Below are positions 21,652-33,383 of a DNA stretch of 64,000 nucleotides, piece by piece. This DNA is from Cryptomeria japonica. Lineage: Eukaryota > Streptophyta > Pinopsida > Cupressales > Cupressaceae. Below the pieces are notes generated by a model that worked only from the letters and a program-made list of their open reading frames with translations, had not been told where the DNA came from and ran no database searches. The position numbers and the translations under genes were made by a program. The stretch covers positions 20,413,047 through 20,477,046 of the forward strand of contig NC_081405.1 of NCBI RefSeq assembly GCF_030272615.1, in the 5' to 3' direction. Position 1 is the stretch's first letter. Each line of letters opens with the position of its first letter.

Positions 21652-22984
21652 CACTATCCACAATAACCTTACAACACTTACCTCTTGATTTACAAACAGT
21701 CTAGAAAAGATTCTTCCTCTGAGTAGGTCAGGTATCCTCACTACTCTGCTCCATCAAGACTCTTCTGAACATAAGGGATTCTCCCTGCTCTGGTGCTATC
21801 ATGCCCTCACCTGCAACTCTAGTTTCCAAATCTTCACTTACTAAGAAATTTCTCATCTTTACCTTGTTACCCTGAGGACATTCATAAGCTCTATGTCATG
21901 TTTCTCCACACTTAAAATATGTGCCCAAGAACTCCTTACTGCTACCCGATTTCCTATGTGTCTTCTGCTTTGTTTCTTTACTCGATTTTGATTTTGGTTC
22001 TCCAACAATTTGCTTCTTCGTATTGCCACTCATCTGCCCTCTATCTGCATGTCTCTCTCTCCCCTTAGGGTTATCCTATTGTCTCCTCTTTATTTTATCT
22101 TTCGCTTTCAACGCATATTGATAAGCATTCTCAACTGTAGAAATATTCAACATACTCATCTCATCCTGAATGTTAAATTAGAGTCCATTTATATATCTAG
22201 CCACCTTCTCTCTATCCATCTCTCGGTGTCTAAATTTGATCATTACCCTATAGAATTATTCGGTATACTCCTTCATTCTCATTTCTTTTTACTTCACATT
22301 CTGCAACCTTTTGAACAACTCCAACTCATAGTCTCCCGGAATGAATTTAGCCTTCAATCACATAACCATCTACCTCCATCGAGTGATTTTTATCTCACCA
22401 TTCTCCACTCTATCTCTCTGTAATTCTTTCCACCATAAAGAAGCATGCCCTTTCAACTTAGTTTGTGCTAGCCAGAATCTTTGTGGGTCCTTAACATCTT
22501 CAAACTCGAAGTAGTCCTCCAACTCTCCGATCTAGTCTCTCAGGGCTTTTGAATTTAACAAACCTGAAAATTTTGATACCTCAACTTTATGAACTTTGTG
22601 TACTTGCACCACCACCCTAAGAAATCTTTCTTCACCTTCATCCACAGGTCCTTTAGCTTCTTCAGCTTCAATCTATTCTCTTGCCTCTTCAAATTCATCC
22701 TCTAATTCGAGATTCATCTGCAAACCAGCCAACGCATTTTGGATCTCATTCCTCATCTCATTCTTGAAATCCTCCATCATTTGTTCTACCCTTCAAGGGT
22801 TCATCCTTCTCGGCAGCATCTCCTCCTTTTCTCTGATGCAACTGCCTCAACTCAGCGATCTGACTAAAAGGTTTCAATTGCCTCTCCATCAGTGATCTAT
22901 CGAACACACTTGCATCTTGCCTCAAATTGACGATCTATTCACCCAAAGGAATGCCTCAAGGTTCGCAACCAGCTCTGATACCAT
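21652..22984 (-). pseudogene. gypsy A gag and protease N-terminus
   Basis: Minus-strand gag of a plant Ty3/gypsy element, heavily stopped. It includes a degenerate zinc knuckle (YFKCGET, HRAYECP near 21876-21910, first Cys lost) and ends with CCKVIVDSG at 21652-21680, the aspartic-protease active site. The copia TSD CACTA lies across the DSG codons. The PBS and 5' LTR follow immediately at the right. Nothing suggests expression. Confidence 0.75.
22972..22983 (-). other. gypsy A primer-binding site
   Basis: Minus strand TGGTATCAGAGC, perfect, one to five bases from the LTR depending on where the LTR end is placed. Confidence 0.88.
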
Positions 22985-23794
22985 CTAATGCAGCCATAAC
23001 CCAAAGAATCCTCAAAGAGAATGGTCTGGATCATGTAGCAAGAGTAACACAATGGAATCACAAACATAAAACATAGAAAATGCAATCAAAGACATTTGTA
23101 TCATCATATATTCATTAAAGAACATCTGGTTACAAGTAGGCTTACATGCCTAGTTACAAACTACATTCCAGAATACCACTCATCTGGATCTCGAAGAGAT
23201 ATCCAAATTATAAATTATGAATCTAGATCATCATACTACTTCCCTATATTTTGATATCTCCCAAAGTATCACATACAGCAATATATATACCATTTGGAAC
23301 ACATCTGGGTTGGCCACAAAAGATCACATTCTCCAAAGCCAAGAAAAAATGAAACGTGTAAAAATAGGTCATCCCCAAAGCATGAAGATCTCCTCTGCCC
23401 AAAACACAAATGAAATGTGGACCACCAAGGAAGGTCATCCAAGGGCCCAAGAACATTGGGTAAGGTGCCAAATGGATCCACAAGCCAAGAAATCACTCCA
23501 CACGAGAAGAAATCTCCAACTAGCCGATAGGCTCAAAAACTGCTTTGGGAACCAACAACAACCAATCCGGAAGCTAGAACTCATTGAAAAAGAGTCCAAA
23601 TGAACTGCATATCTGGAACAAGAAATAAGAACACATCTGGAAGACAAGAATCTAATCTGCAACAGAAAATAAACAGCTACCGGTGAATGCCGAAAAAAAC
23701 ATAGAAATGCAACACAAAATAAGAACAACTGAAAAGCAAAATATAGTTTTGGTTGATGCAAGATTTCTTATCGACCGGGGATGCTCCTGCGTCA
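22985..23794 (-). repeat. gypsy A 5' LTR
   Basis: About 810 bp. On the minus strand it starts TGACGCAGGAGCATCCC and ends GGCTGCATTAG, adjoining the PBS. The TG...TGCA form of the end would put the left boundary at 22989 instead of 22985. Confidence 0.85.
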
Positions 23795-25172
23795 CTTGTA
23801 AAACTTTCTATCAATATCTCCATCTTAATATCCTACTAAGTAGTAGAAGAATTATGTGAAAACATAAAATCTTAATTAGAGAAGCATGATCTAAAACCAC
23901 CCAAAATGTGAACCCCAAATGCCTAGTTATAAATTAAACAATAAAATTAAAAGACGAGCCAACAAACTAAAAATAGAATATTCCTTAAAATCATTATCAT
24001 CAACTTGTCATAATCCATTAACAAATCTACAAACTTCATTATCTCTATTCAAATATTTCTTATGGCATGGCATATCATGCATCAATTTTTTTCCAACAAG
24101 TGTAACTTCTTCTTATATCTCGTACACATATCAAAGATTGTTTTACATGTCTAATGTGGGAGGCCTAGCCTTTAGAGGAAAAATTTTTGATTTGAGAGAC
24201 TATTTTTTTTAATTGTGGATATCAAATATATCCATGTATTGAAAATATCTACAAGTAATTCCAAGTTATTTTTGGAGCCTAAAACAACCTTGTACTATAA
24301 AATTTAAGTTTTTTCTATTTTATAACTATGAAACCAAGTGGAATAGGGTGCATAACACTATGGATTATAGGATGATAATTTAGACATAAGGATGATATAT
24401 GATAGTAAGTGATGATTTGTGAAGGGATAAGGCTCCAATTTATAGATTTTTGGGTAAAAGATTGGAAGGCTAAGATGCAAAGTGGCATGAAGGGATGAGA
24501 TCGCATGAGAGGGGTTGAGTTGGATTAAAGGCCTAGCCTTGTGACAAGTGTTACAAGGTGGAGGCATTGGGAATAACACTTGTCATGATTAAGAGGGAAA
24601 GGTGTGCTCACACATGTGTGAGCATATCTTGCGAATAAAATGAGGATAACGAGTGTAAACAAAAGTGGCAAAGTGGAAGAGGTGTAAGAGGGGAGAGATG
24701 AAAAATGGAGGAAAAGGAAAAGTTTGTTGGGAAGCGCATGCTCACACATGTGAGAGAACCAAATAAAATAATTGGTCAAAATATGAGTTGGAAGTGGGAA
24801 AGTGACATGTGCATGCAAGTCATTTATGAAGGCTTGTCACATGCAAACTTAGGAGCTTGGGAAAAATTAAAAATTAGGAGAAATGTTAATGAAGTTAGGA
24901 ATTAAGGGATTAGTTAATTGATTAAGAAATTAAATTAACTAATTGGGATTAGAGGGATTCAAGAATTTAGCGTAAGGTTGAGTTTGATTAATTAAAATTA
25001 GTCAAATTTTAGAAGAATAGTTAGAAACATAATTAATTGTAAAATTAAGTATGGATGGAAATAATAATTAATTAAATATAATTTAATTAATTATTATGAC
25101 AAGAAGAATAAAGGTTAAAGTAAACTTGAGTTAATAATAAATTCAAGTAGTTGAATTTAGTTGGTGTCAACA
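23795..25172. other. no gene; right part of an unidentified LTR-like repeat
   Basis: AT-rich sequence ending TTGGTGTCAACA at 25172, exactly where the gypsy B protease frame begins, so the right edge is a retroelement end. Composition and words (GACAAGTGTTACAAGG, AATTAATTAAAT) resemble 33.7-34.1 kb and 37.8-38.4 kb. A 20-base palindrome lies at 24605-24624. Its left boundary was not found. Confidence 0.45.
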
Positions 25173-27845
25173 CTACCACTGTTAATAATGACATTACAAT
25201 ATTTGCCTCCTAATTTACCCCTTGTCTAGAATAGGCTCTTCCTCTATGTCAGTTTCTCCTTGACCTCTATTTGCAACAAGGATCTTCTCATGGCCATCAA
25301 TTCTCCTTTTTTCTGTATGTTCCATGGATCGAACTGATTTTTTCAATACCTCCTTGATGTATATTTTTTCGACTCTAGGTTCTCCATGCTTCCTTGCACT
25401 TCTTTGGTGACACTCAAAGGCACAGTGTCCTACTTCCCTACATTTGAAAAAAATTTCCTTGGAATGGACCTCAATCAAATCTCCTTTCATTCGTCTGATA
25501 TCAATCATCATGAAAGTAGTCTTCACCTTCCCTCTTATTGGGTAGGAGTATTCCTTGGGTCTTTTATCCTCCTTCCAGTGAGGGCTCCTCCCCCTATTTC
25601 ATTCAGTGTATGGCCTCTTCTAATTGAATTTTGACCACTCCTTTGGAATCCTTTAGTTTCTTCTTCCCAGGATCTACTCTACCCTCCTAATTATCTTTTA
25701 CTACAAATTCAACACAAAGTGGTAGGCTTCCTCCATGGTGGTCTTCTGAACTAAGATTAATTCCTCTTGGATGTTGGTTCTTAGGCCATTGATGTATTGA
25801 TCCACCTTCTCCCTTCCATCTTTTCTATTCCCAGTCCTTATGATTATTTTCTAGAATTCTTCTGTGTACTCCTTTATTGTCTTCTCCCTTTACCTCAAAT
25901 TGTGAAGCTTCTTTAGCATTTCCATATCATAATCAACAAGGATGAATTGACTCAACAACTTCATCACCATCCTTTCTCATTTTGTAATTTTATCCTTCCC
26001 TCTTTGGTTTCTATCCAACTATACTTCTTTATGTTAGACTTGTGTGAATAATGTTATCATTGATGTCAAACTAGCCATCCAATTTGGACCGAACAGTGTA
26101 TGAGGTCCAGACATTAGTCTGGATATTATGGTTGTTGTTGTATGCAAGTATTCTATGCAGTCAGTATGGATGTGTAGTTCAGATGTTACGATTTTGGTCA
26201 AAATTTATTATGCAGCATGGACAACTCTAGCTGATGACTTTAGAGGTATCATTGAGTTCTCATTGATCCCGGTATCCCAATGTTAGGAGTTCTCATTGAT
26301 CCTAGTATCAGTTATGTGTCCTAGTGTTAGCATTTTTGGTAATTATCAGAAGTATCTCTTCGATTTTTGTACTGTGGTTTTCTTGGTATGTGTGGAGCCT
26401 ATATTTTGGAGATATTGGGTTTGATCTTGTGATTATGGGTCAGTGTTCTTGGGTCTGGATAACCCTATCCCTTTTTGGTAATCTTCGTATATGCATTGGC
26501 AATTAGAGTACGTAAAGGAAGTGTGTAGAAGTCTTGTGGAGGCCGACATAAACAAATTGATAACATGTTGGGCTTGGTCAACACACTATTTTGTATTTGT
26601 ACCCTCCAATATATATACATATACATATGTAGTAGCATAATGTAGAAGTAGTAGTAGAAGAAAAAGAAGAAAAAAGGAACAAGAGATTGAGTGAGTGAAG
26701 GTGTGTGTGATATGCGAAAGAAAGTTGGCAGAGAGGATAGTAGTGTGTGTGAAGTGTGAGTTGCGAGCAACAAAGGTAGACAGTGTTGCAATAGTGTAGT
26801 AGTCCTTTACCAGACCTATTGCAGGACAGTTGTACAGAGATCTCTGGATTTGCTATAGAGTTTGTGATTTGTAATTTGAGATTAAACTTAGAATTGATCC
26901 CATGCATTTGCAGTAGCAAATCTTCTCAGTTCAACCTTTTCAGTTGTAGTGAGCATTTCGGCAGTTAGCCATCTCTTTGTATATTTGAAGTGAGTAGTCT
27001 GGTAGTGAGCCATTTTTGTAATCTAGAAGTGAGCCACCCCTTTGTAAACACAATTATAACTAGTTATATTATCCTCATAGTTAACACTCTCCATGGTTTT
27101 TCCCATTTGGGTTTTCCATGTATAAAATTTGGTGTTCATCTTGTGGTTATGCTCTTCATGTTTATTATGCATTAACTGCTTTATATCAGCCAAGTTTGTT
27201 TGATATTTTTGTGGACAGTTATAATTGGTGGGAAAAAAAAATTAATCTATGGGAATACTGATTCGACCCCCCCCCCTCTCAATATTTTGGTGCTTTCAAC
27301 CTAATCAACACTTTCCACCAAATAGTATCATGTCTCTTTAGTTTAGTTTTTGCAAACCTGTCTCACTTTAGATCTTCAACATCTTCATATTCAAACTTCT
27401 GGCATAGCTAGGAATCTCTATCCTCGACCTTTTCCCAATATTGTCAATAACCTTCATCATCTTGATCTTCTTCATCTTGACTCTTTTCATTCTATTCCCA
27501 GATCCTTGTCTCTCCATCGTCACTCTCCTCCTCCAATCTAGTATTTATGCCTTTTTGCCTATCCTCCTCCATGACATCCAATAAAATATTTTTTTCCCTC
27601 ATCATATCCATCATCTCCTCTACCCTCCTAGTGAAATTTTCCATCACAAATATTCTCCTTGGAAACATCTTTCCTTCGAATCAAGTGTGACTGCATCAGG
27701 TTGTTTATCTGACCTAGGGTTGCAACTACCTCAAGTTGGTGTTCATTTGGCATCACCCTTAGTCTTCCTAAGGTTCAAAATCTATATACACTAGGGTATT
27801 AAAAAACACATTCTCCTAAAGGATCTAAATCTCACTTTGATACCA
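25173..27845 (-). pseudogene. gypsy B gag to protease N-terminus, split by a solo LTR
   Basis: Minus strand. The gag starts near 27772 (NEHQLEVVATLGQIN, near-cognate to gypsy A) and is interrupted by the solo LTR 26032-27310. It continues as MVMKLLSQFILVDYDMEML, YTEEF, DQYINGLRTNIQEELI (retrotransposon gag domain, about 25700-25980), a zinc knuckle FFKCREVGHCAFEC (25403-25450, first Cys lost), and ends KYCNVIINSGS at 25173-25205. The catalytic Asp of the protease is Asn. The frame then stops at another LTR end (25172). Multiple stops. Same lineage as gypsy A. Confidence 0.78.
26032..27310 (+). repeat. solo LTR (copia-type) inside gypsy B gag
   Basis: 1279 bp from TGTTAGACTT to AATCAACA. Flanks are CTTTA (26027-26031) and CTTTC (27311-27315), a one-mismatch TSD. 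It contains CCATGGTTTTTCCCATTTGGG (about 27091-27111) and GATTCG plus a 10-C run (27267-27276). Related to 14119-15414. Confidence 0.82.
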
Positions 27846-28557
27846 CTTGTTGCAGTCAAGGATGGAGGGTCCAAAATAGACTATCCATCCTTGTAAAAAA
27901 ATTCAACACAGTAATTAATAAAAGGAGGAAACATGAAACTTTATTGATTGAAAATAAATTCATACATTCCTATAGACCTTCTCACATGCAAATTACATTA
28001 GGCCCCCATTGGCCCCACATGCATGCACATAGGCCACCATAGGCTTATTACAAACAAAATGAAAAAAAATAGTTTCAGATCATAATTCCCTAACTCCTAA
28101 CTCCCTTACTACAAGTTTTCTTTCAAATGAACTTAGAAGATGATTATATAATACCTCCAAGCATTATGAACGATCCACATCAGCCTCGGCTAGGTCCCAA
28201 GGCCCATTTCCAGTGAAACATGTAGGTCGGGTCAAGGAGATGAAAAAATATCAAATCTTGATGCAGAGAGGTGTAGATCCATCTGGGGTTTGCCTTGCCC
28301 TATATCTACCATTTGATGTGTCATGCAAGATCTTCAATGTATGAAATATTTCCACATGCTATCTCCTATAGGTTTTGGTTTCGGCTACTTTACAAGGCAA
28401 ACTTCTAGTGAAGAGATGTTTTAGAAAATAAATCACCAATTGTTGCCACCTTGGTATGCTCTAGTAGAATTGCCATGTTGTCTCCATTCCATGCCATAGA
28501 GAAAATTTGGTTGATGTGGTATGATACAATCAAGTTCTTTGGGATGCTCCTACATCA
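27846..28557 (-). repeat. gypsy B 5' LTR
   Basis: Begins TTGTTGCAGTCAAGGATGG and ends GGGATGCTCCTACATCA, the family ends seen in gypsy A. A degraded PBS (TTTGATACCA) lies just left, at about 27835-27844. About 712 bp, shorter than gypsy A's. Confidence 0.7.
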
Positions 28558-28615
28558 CTGTAAAACTAAACTTTGACCCTGAGAAACTCAAATGCTAGAT
28601 TCCTATATGAGGTTT

Positions 28616-28896
28616 TGTATTCTTTGAGAATAAAACAAATAATGATATAGAATTGGAGGGTTTGATAGTAAGCATTAAAGTAGCAGTAAATACATTTTTT
28701 TAAATTTGATTGCAAAGGCAATAACTTAATACTAATAAAGGCTTTTAAAAAAGTTTAAGTCCAAATTGGTATCTTAATCATTTTGTTGAATAGGTGCATT
28801 ATCTAAAAGAGAATTTTACTAATATTATATTTTTTAATTGAAGAATTTTGAATGTTGTAGATAATTACTTAGGTAATAAAAATATAGAGTAAGAAT
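28616..28896. repeat. 280-bp flank, copy 1, ending in TSD AGAAT
   Basis: TGTATTCTTTGAGAATAAAAC to GTAAGAAT. It is repeated at 31970-32249 with roughly 9% difference by eye, and both copies end AGAAT directly before the same LTR. Confidence 0.85.
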
Positions 28897-29572
28897 TGTT
28901 GGAATCAATGAACACTGAGAGGGGGGGGTGAATCAGTATTTTATAATTTGCAAACTTATTAAGCTGGTATTTAAACTGCCAAATGCATAAGAATGAAAGG
29001 AAAATGCAAAAACATAAAGAATTCAACCACACAACCATAACACCAATATTTTTAAGTGGAAACCCAGAAAGGGAAAAACCATGATGGGATTTGAACCCAC
29101 AATATTATTATACTATGGCTAGAAGTATGATAATATTACATAAGGGGCTTGCATTCAGGAACACTGCCTAGAGCTCACTACTCAATTACATAAGAGGGAA
29201 ACAACCTCGGAGGACTCACTGTCCTACAAATGACATACATAAGTAATTGCAGTGTCTGAACTGGAATATAGCATCTACATATGCCAAATATCAATTTCGG
29301 TTAAGCACAATCTGACTGTCAAATGCTACTCTACCTTATGTCCCGTTATGTTGCACGACCATCTACCGGAGCACCAATTCTGTATTTTGATGCTCATTCA
29401 CATACCACACATCCACATTCAAATATATCCATGCCTAAAATGATCATCTGGATCGACATTATATATCTGCATAACCCAATAAGATCTCAAACATGTCGGC
29501 TTCACAAAAACCGCATAACACGCAATATGAAATGTGTAACCTTAAGTCAGCCCAATCCGCCCAAAAATCCAA
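28897..29572 (-). repeat. LTR of minus-strand pol-less element, truncated
   Basis: Begins TGTTGGAATC and aligns with 32250-32928. The remaining 450 bp of the LTR and the element's 3' non-coding end are missing, and ORF2 sequence follows directly at 29573. It contains a G8 tract at 28921-28928 and the T-arm-like hairpin around 29084-29100. Confidence 0.85.
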
Positions 29573-30389
29573 ATACATCTCCTGCCAGTGTTATCAACTC
29601 TTTATCTGTCAAATGGGTCTTAAGTAAGTCCTCACTGGCTTTAGCTTGGGTGAGAATTGATAACTTCAGTTCTTGAATTAGAGATAAGGAACTCATATCA
29701 ATAGGCCCTTGACCAAAATCATTAGAACCGGTAGCAATTTGTTTACCTTAATCAATTACAGTGTCTCTTGCCACTGTCATCGGAGCCTGATCTTCCTTCT
29801 TCTCTCCTTTCTCCTTTTCTACAACCTTTGCACTCTCATCCTTTTCACCTTTCTCACCATCATCTTCTCCCTTTTCTGCATCATCTATCTCCTCATTTGT
29901 CTTCTCTGAAACTATTTTGATCATTGGAGTATCTTGTACAACTTCACCAGAGTCATCAACATTATCAATAGGATTATCAACTGTGATATGTACCATGGGA
30001 TGCTCTTCTAGAATAGCTTTCTCAGATGATTGATCTTATTTCTTATCAGGAGCGGTTGCATGCACTTTCGGAACAAATGTGTCATGTTATGGCTCTCCCA
30101 GATTCACATCAATTATGTGATCTACTAAAAATTGTCTCAAAATTGTCTCTGTCTCTTTAGTCACCTCATCTATTTTTCCAAGCATAAGCTTATTTACCCT
30201 CTTCTTACTTCAAAATCTCGCCTTTGCAAGCTTTAACAATCTAACAACTTCCTGTTTAGAAATGACAGAGGAAAAAGCACCTTTCGGATCATATTCAACA
30301 AATTTGAATGGATGTCACTTGAATACGGGCCTTGCTCTTTTAGTAATCTCAACCACTAATGGAGTCGCAACACTAGATGCAGATGCCAT
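29573..30389 (-). pseudogene. ORF2 relative in the minus-strand pol-less element (shortened)
   Basis: From an ATG at 30389 (MASASSVATPLVVEITKRA) one frame runs to about 29573 through several stops. It includes DPKGAFSSVISKQEVVRLL, KETETILRQFLVDHIIDV, an acidic/Lys stretch (EKGEDDGEKGEKDES) and KASEDLLKTHLTDKELI. The last part parallels DASEYLSKLKDKELT in ORF2 of the 2797 element. The globular N-terminal domain of that ORF2 is largely absent here, so this is a shorter or internally deleted relative. Function unknown; not expressible as it stands. Confidence 0.6.
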
Positions 30390-30806
30390 TTTTAAATTAG
30401 GGTATGAACAAATATCTCATAAACAGATAAATACCTTTTCAATCTCAATCAGTTGCTAGGAATTGCTGAGTGATCGCTTCAAGCTTGGTTTTCACTACTC
30501 AATCTCGTTCACTTTTCTCTTTTTCTCTTCTCTTTGTTCGCAATGTGAAGAATGAATGATTTAAATGCCTTTTTATCCACCGAAAACCTAACTTTAAGTT
30601 GTAATAAATGCACAACCCTAATGGCTTTCCGAATACCTTGTATCCTTGAATTCACTCACCAAAATCTCAAACCCTCATGAAATCTTCCGGATATAAACTT
30701 CACAACTAATCTCTATCATCTGCAACCATCCTCGACCGGTTACAGATCTCTGAAATGGGGTTTTAAGGATATGCATGATAAACTTTCCCCCTCAGGCCAA
30801 AATGAC
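30390..30806 (-). other. leader between gag-like ORF and ORF2
   Basis: About 417 bp without a frame, in the same place as 5420-5952 of the other element. A GAGGGGGAAAG purine word lies at about 30788-30798. Confidence 0.45.
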
Positions 30807-31969
30807 TTAGTTACTAGATGAGGTTCCAACACCAGATTCAGGTGTGGAGCCATTCTACACATTTGAATCTTCATTTTTAACCCACATCTTCTAATGTTGA
30901 TCTCTGATCTCTTCTACTTTAGCTTTTCTTTTTTCATCTGACTTATTCTTGTTTATCGAACCATTGTTGCTCATGTTCTTTCTCCTGCAATATTTTGCAA
31001 TGTGACTGGATTTGTTTCATGCATAGCAAACAACATTTCTCTGCATAGGCCTAAAATTTATCTGATTTGATCTCATCTTGCATTGGCTAGCAATGTGTCC
31101 AAACATTCAATAGGCATAACATCTCTTATTCTAAAAATTGTTCGTCATTCTGTACATATTTGACTTATGACCAAAGTTGTTGCATATGAAACATTGACCA
31201 ATAAAGGTTGGACCATTATTCATCACATTATTCATCATCCCATTATTCATCTAATTTTTGCATTGACTTTCCATATGACCGAATTTACCATAAACAAAAC
31301 ATTTACCATTGAATTTATAGGCATTAGGCTGTCTTACCAGAGGTTTCTTGTTCTTTTGTTGATGATTGCTTTGTCCAGAGCCAGAGGATTCACCCTTTTC
31401 ATATCCAAGTCCTTGCATGTCTTTCCCATGTCTCTAACTTTATAGTATCTCATCCAACCGGGCTAAGATAGCTTTGAATTTTTCTTTGTATTCGTTAGCA
31501 ATAGAAAGCTCATCTCTCAGAATTATGATCTATCTTTCACGTTCTTGTCCATCATTCTTGCATTGCACCAATTTAAGCTTCAATTGATCATTCTCATAGT
31601 TCAATCTGCAACATTCATCAGATCTCTCCTTCAGTGACTGAGTCAGGGTCTCTTCATTCTTCTTCCAGTCTTCAATCTCCTTGGTCAGTTTCATCACAAT
31701 GGATTGTATCTCATTCTTCAACACTGCATTATCTCTAGCCAACTTCTCACATTCATTTGTCTTGTCTTGTAGAGCTTGATTGTCAATGCTTTTCTTTTCT
31801 TTCTCCTTGAGTTTATCCATCGGCTCCTTTCTCTTTTCTCTAGAAGTGCTCACTTGATCTTTCAATGTCTCAATGAAGTCTTCAACTGCATTCAGGTTTC
31901 TTTTTAGGGAACTTACTTATTTTCTTGTTGGATCAAGATCTTCAAGTGCCACACTAAGTTGTTTCTTTG
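30807..31969 (-). pseudogene. gag-like coiled coil and four CCHC-type knuckles, minus-strand element
   Basis: The coiled coil runs from about 31969 down to 31400 (QLSVALEDLDPTRK, SREKRKEPMDKLKEKEKK, NEIQSIVMKLTKEIEDW). Four knuckles follow at 31301-31260, 31193-31152, 31121-31080 and 31028-30987. The first and third have Tyr for the second Cys, the fourth has TGA there, and the second is normal at that site but has Tyr for the last Cys. The tail GVGTSSSN-stop (30807) matches the tail of the plus-strand element. The very N-terminus, PBS and adjoining LTR are replaced by the 280-bp flank at 31970. Confidence 0.82.
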
Positions 31970-32249
31970 TGTATTCTTTGAGAATAAAACAAATAATGAT
32001 ATAGAATTGGAAGGTTTGATAGTAAGCATTAAAGTAGCAATAAATATATTTTTTAACATTTTGATAGCAAAGGCAATAACTTAATACTAATAAAGGCTTT
32101 TTAAAAAGTTTAAGTTTAAATTGATACTTAATCATTTTGTTGAATAAGTGCATTATCTAAAAGAGAATTTTAGTAATATTTATTTTATTATTAAAGAATT
32201 TTGAATGTTGTAGATAAGTAATTAGGTAATACAAATATAGTGTAAGAAT
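31970..32249. repeat. 280-bp flank, copy 2, ending in TSD AGAAT
   Basis: Second copy of 28616-28896, 3354 bp away. It directly follows the truncated gag and precedes a complete LTR. Confidence 0.85.
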
Positions 32250-33378
32250 TATTGGAATCAATGAACACTGAGAGGGGGGGGTGAATCAGTGTTTTACAAT
32301 TTGCAAAATTCGTAAGCTGATCTTTAAACCATCGGATGCATAATAATGAAAGGAAAATGCAGAAACATAAAGCATTCAACCACACAACCATAACACCAAG
32401 ATTTTTACGTGGAAACTCGAAAAGGGAAAAACCACGATGGGATTTGAACCCACAATATTATTATACTATGGCCAAAAGTATGATGATATTACATAAGGGG
32501 CTTGCATTCAGGCACACTACCTAGAGCTCACTGCTCAATTACATAAGAGGGCAACAACCCCGGAGGACTCATTGTCCTACAAATGATATACAGAAGTAAT
32601 TATAGTGTCGGAACTAGAATATAGCATCTACATATGCCAAAGATCAGTTCCGGTGAAGCACAATCTGACTGTCAAATGCTACTCTGCCTTTCTGCCCTGT
32701 TCTACTACATAGTCATCTACCGGAGCACCAATTCTGCATTTTGATGCTCATTCGCATACCACGCATCCACATACACATATATCCATGCCTTAAATGATCA
32801 TCTAGATTGACATTATATATATGCATAACCTAATAAGATCTCAAACATGTCGGCTTCACAAAAACAGCATAACACGCAACATGAAATGTGTAACCTTAAG
32901 TCGGCTCAATCCGCCCACAAATCCAAATGCGGACCCAAACAAAATGATAACAAGCTTCATAAAAGTCGGCTCAAACTCCTCGAATATGAAACCAATCACC
33001 GAAATCAACCCAACAATTTTGCATCACACGTTACACCAAAATAGCTCTTCTCTAACTAAATTACTGGATACCAGACCTTTAATCTTGCTCATTAATCAAC
33101 ACTGGATATCAGGATCACAAGATAAGCTGCCTCAAACCTTGAATCATCTGCCTTTATCATAGTGACCAAAATTACATCACCAAAATCAAGATATGCACAA
33201 TGATGCACTACCGGTTACTGTGTTCCACCTTCCAGACTTATCCTTATGAACAATATGACTTCTGGTAGACCAAATCTATGTACACCGGATGTGATTGCTG
33301 AACTAGGTTGCCATCAATGACAACTCCTAAGCATCTCTCATGCATCGATCTTCATCGAAATAGTGTCTCTTGCCAACA
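32250..33378 (-). repeat. full LTR flanked by AGAAT on both sides (solo-like)
   Basis: 1129 bp from TATTGGAATC (TG mutated to TA) to TTGCCAACA, with AGAAT at 32245-32249 and 33379-33383. No PBS adjoins it, so by structure it is a solo LTR. G8 tract at 32274-32281, T-arm-like hairpin around 32438-32454, U5 block TTTTTACGTGGAAACTCG (reverse) at 32402-32420. Confidence 0.88.
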
Positions 33379-33383
33379 AGAAT

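Noticed and set aside
29748-29996. Acidic 82-codon minus-strand ORF as a separate gene
   Set aside because: It is in frame with, and part of, the broken ORF2 relative starting at 30389.
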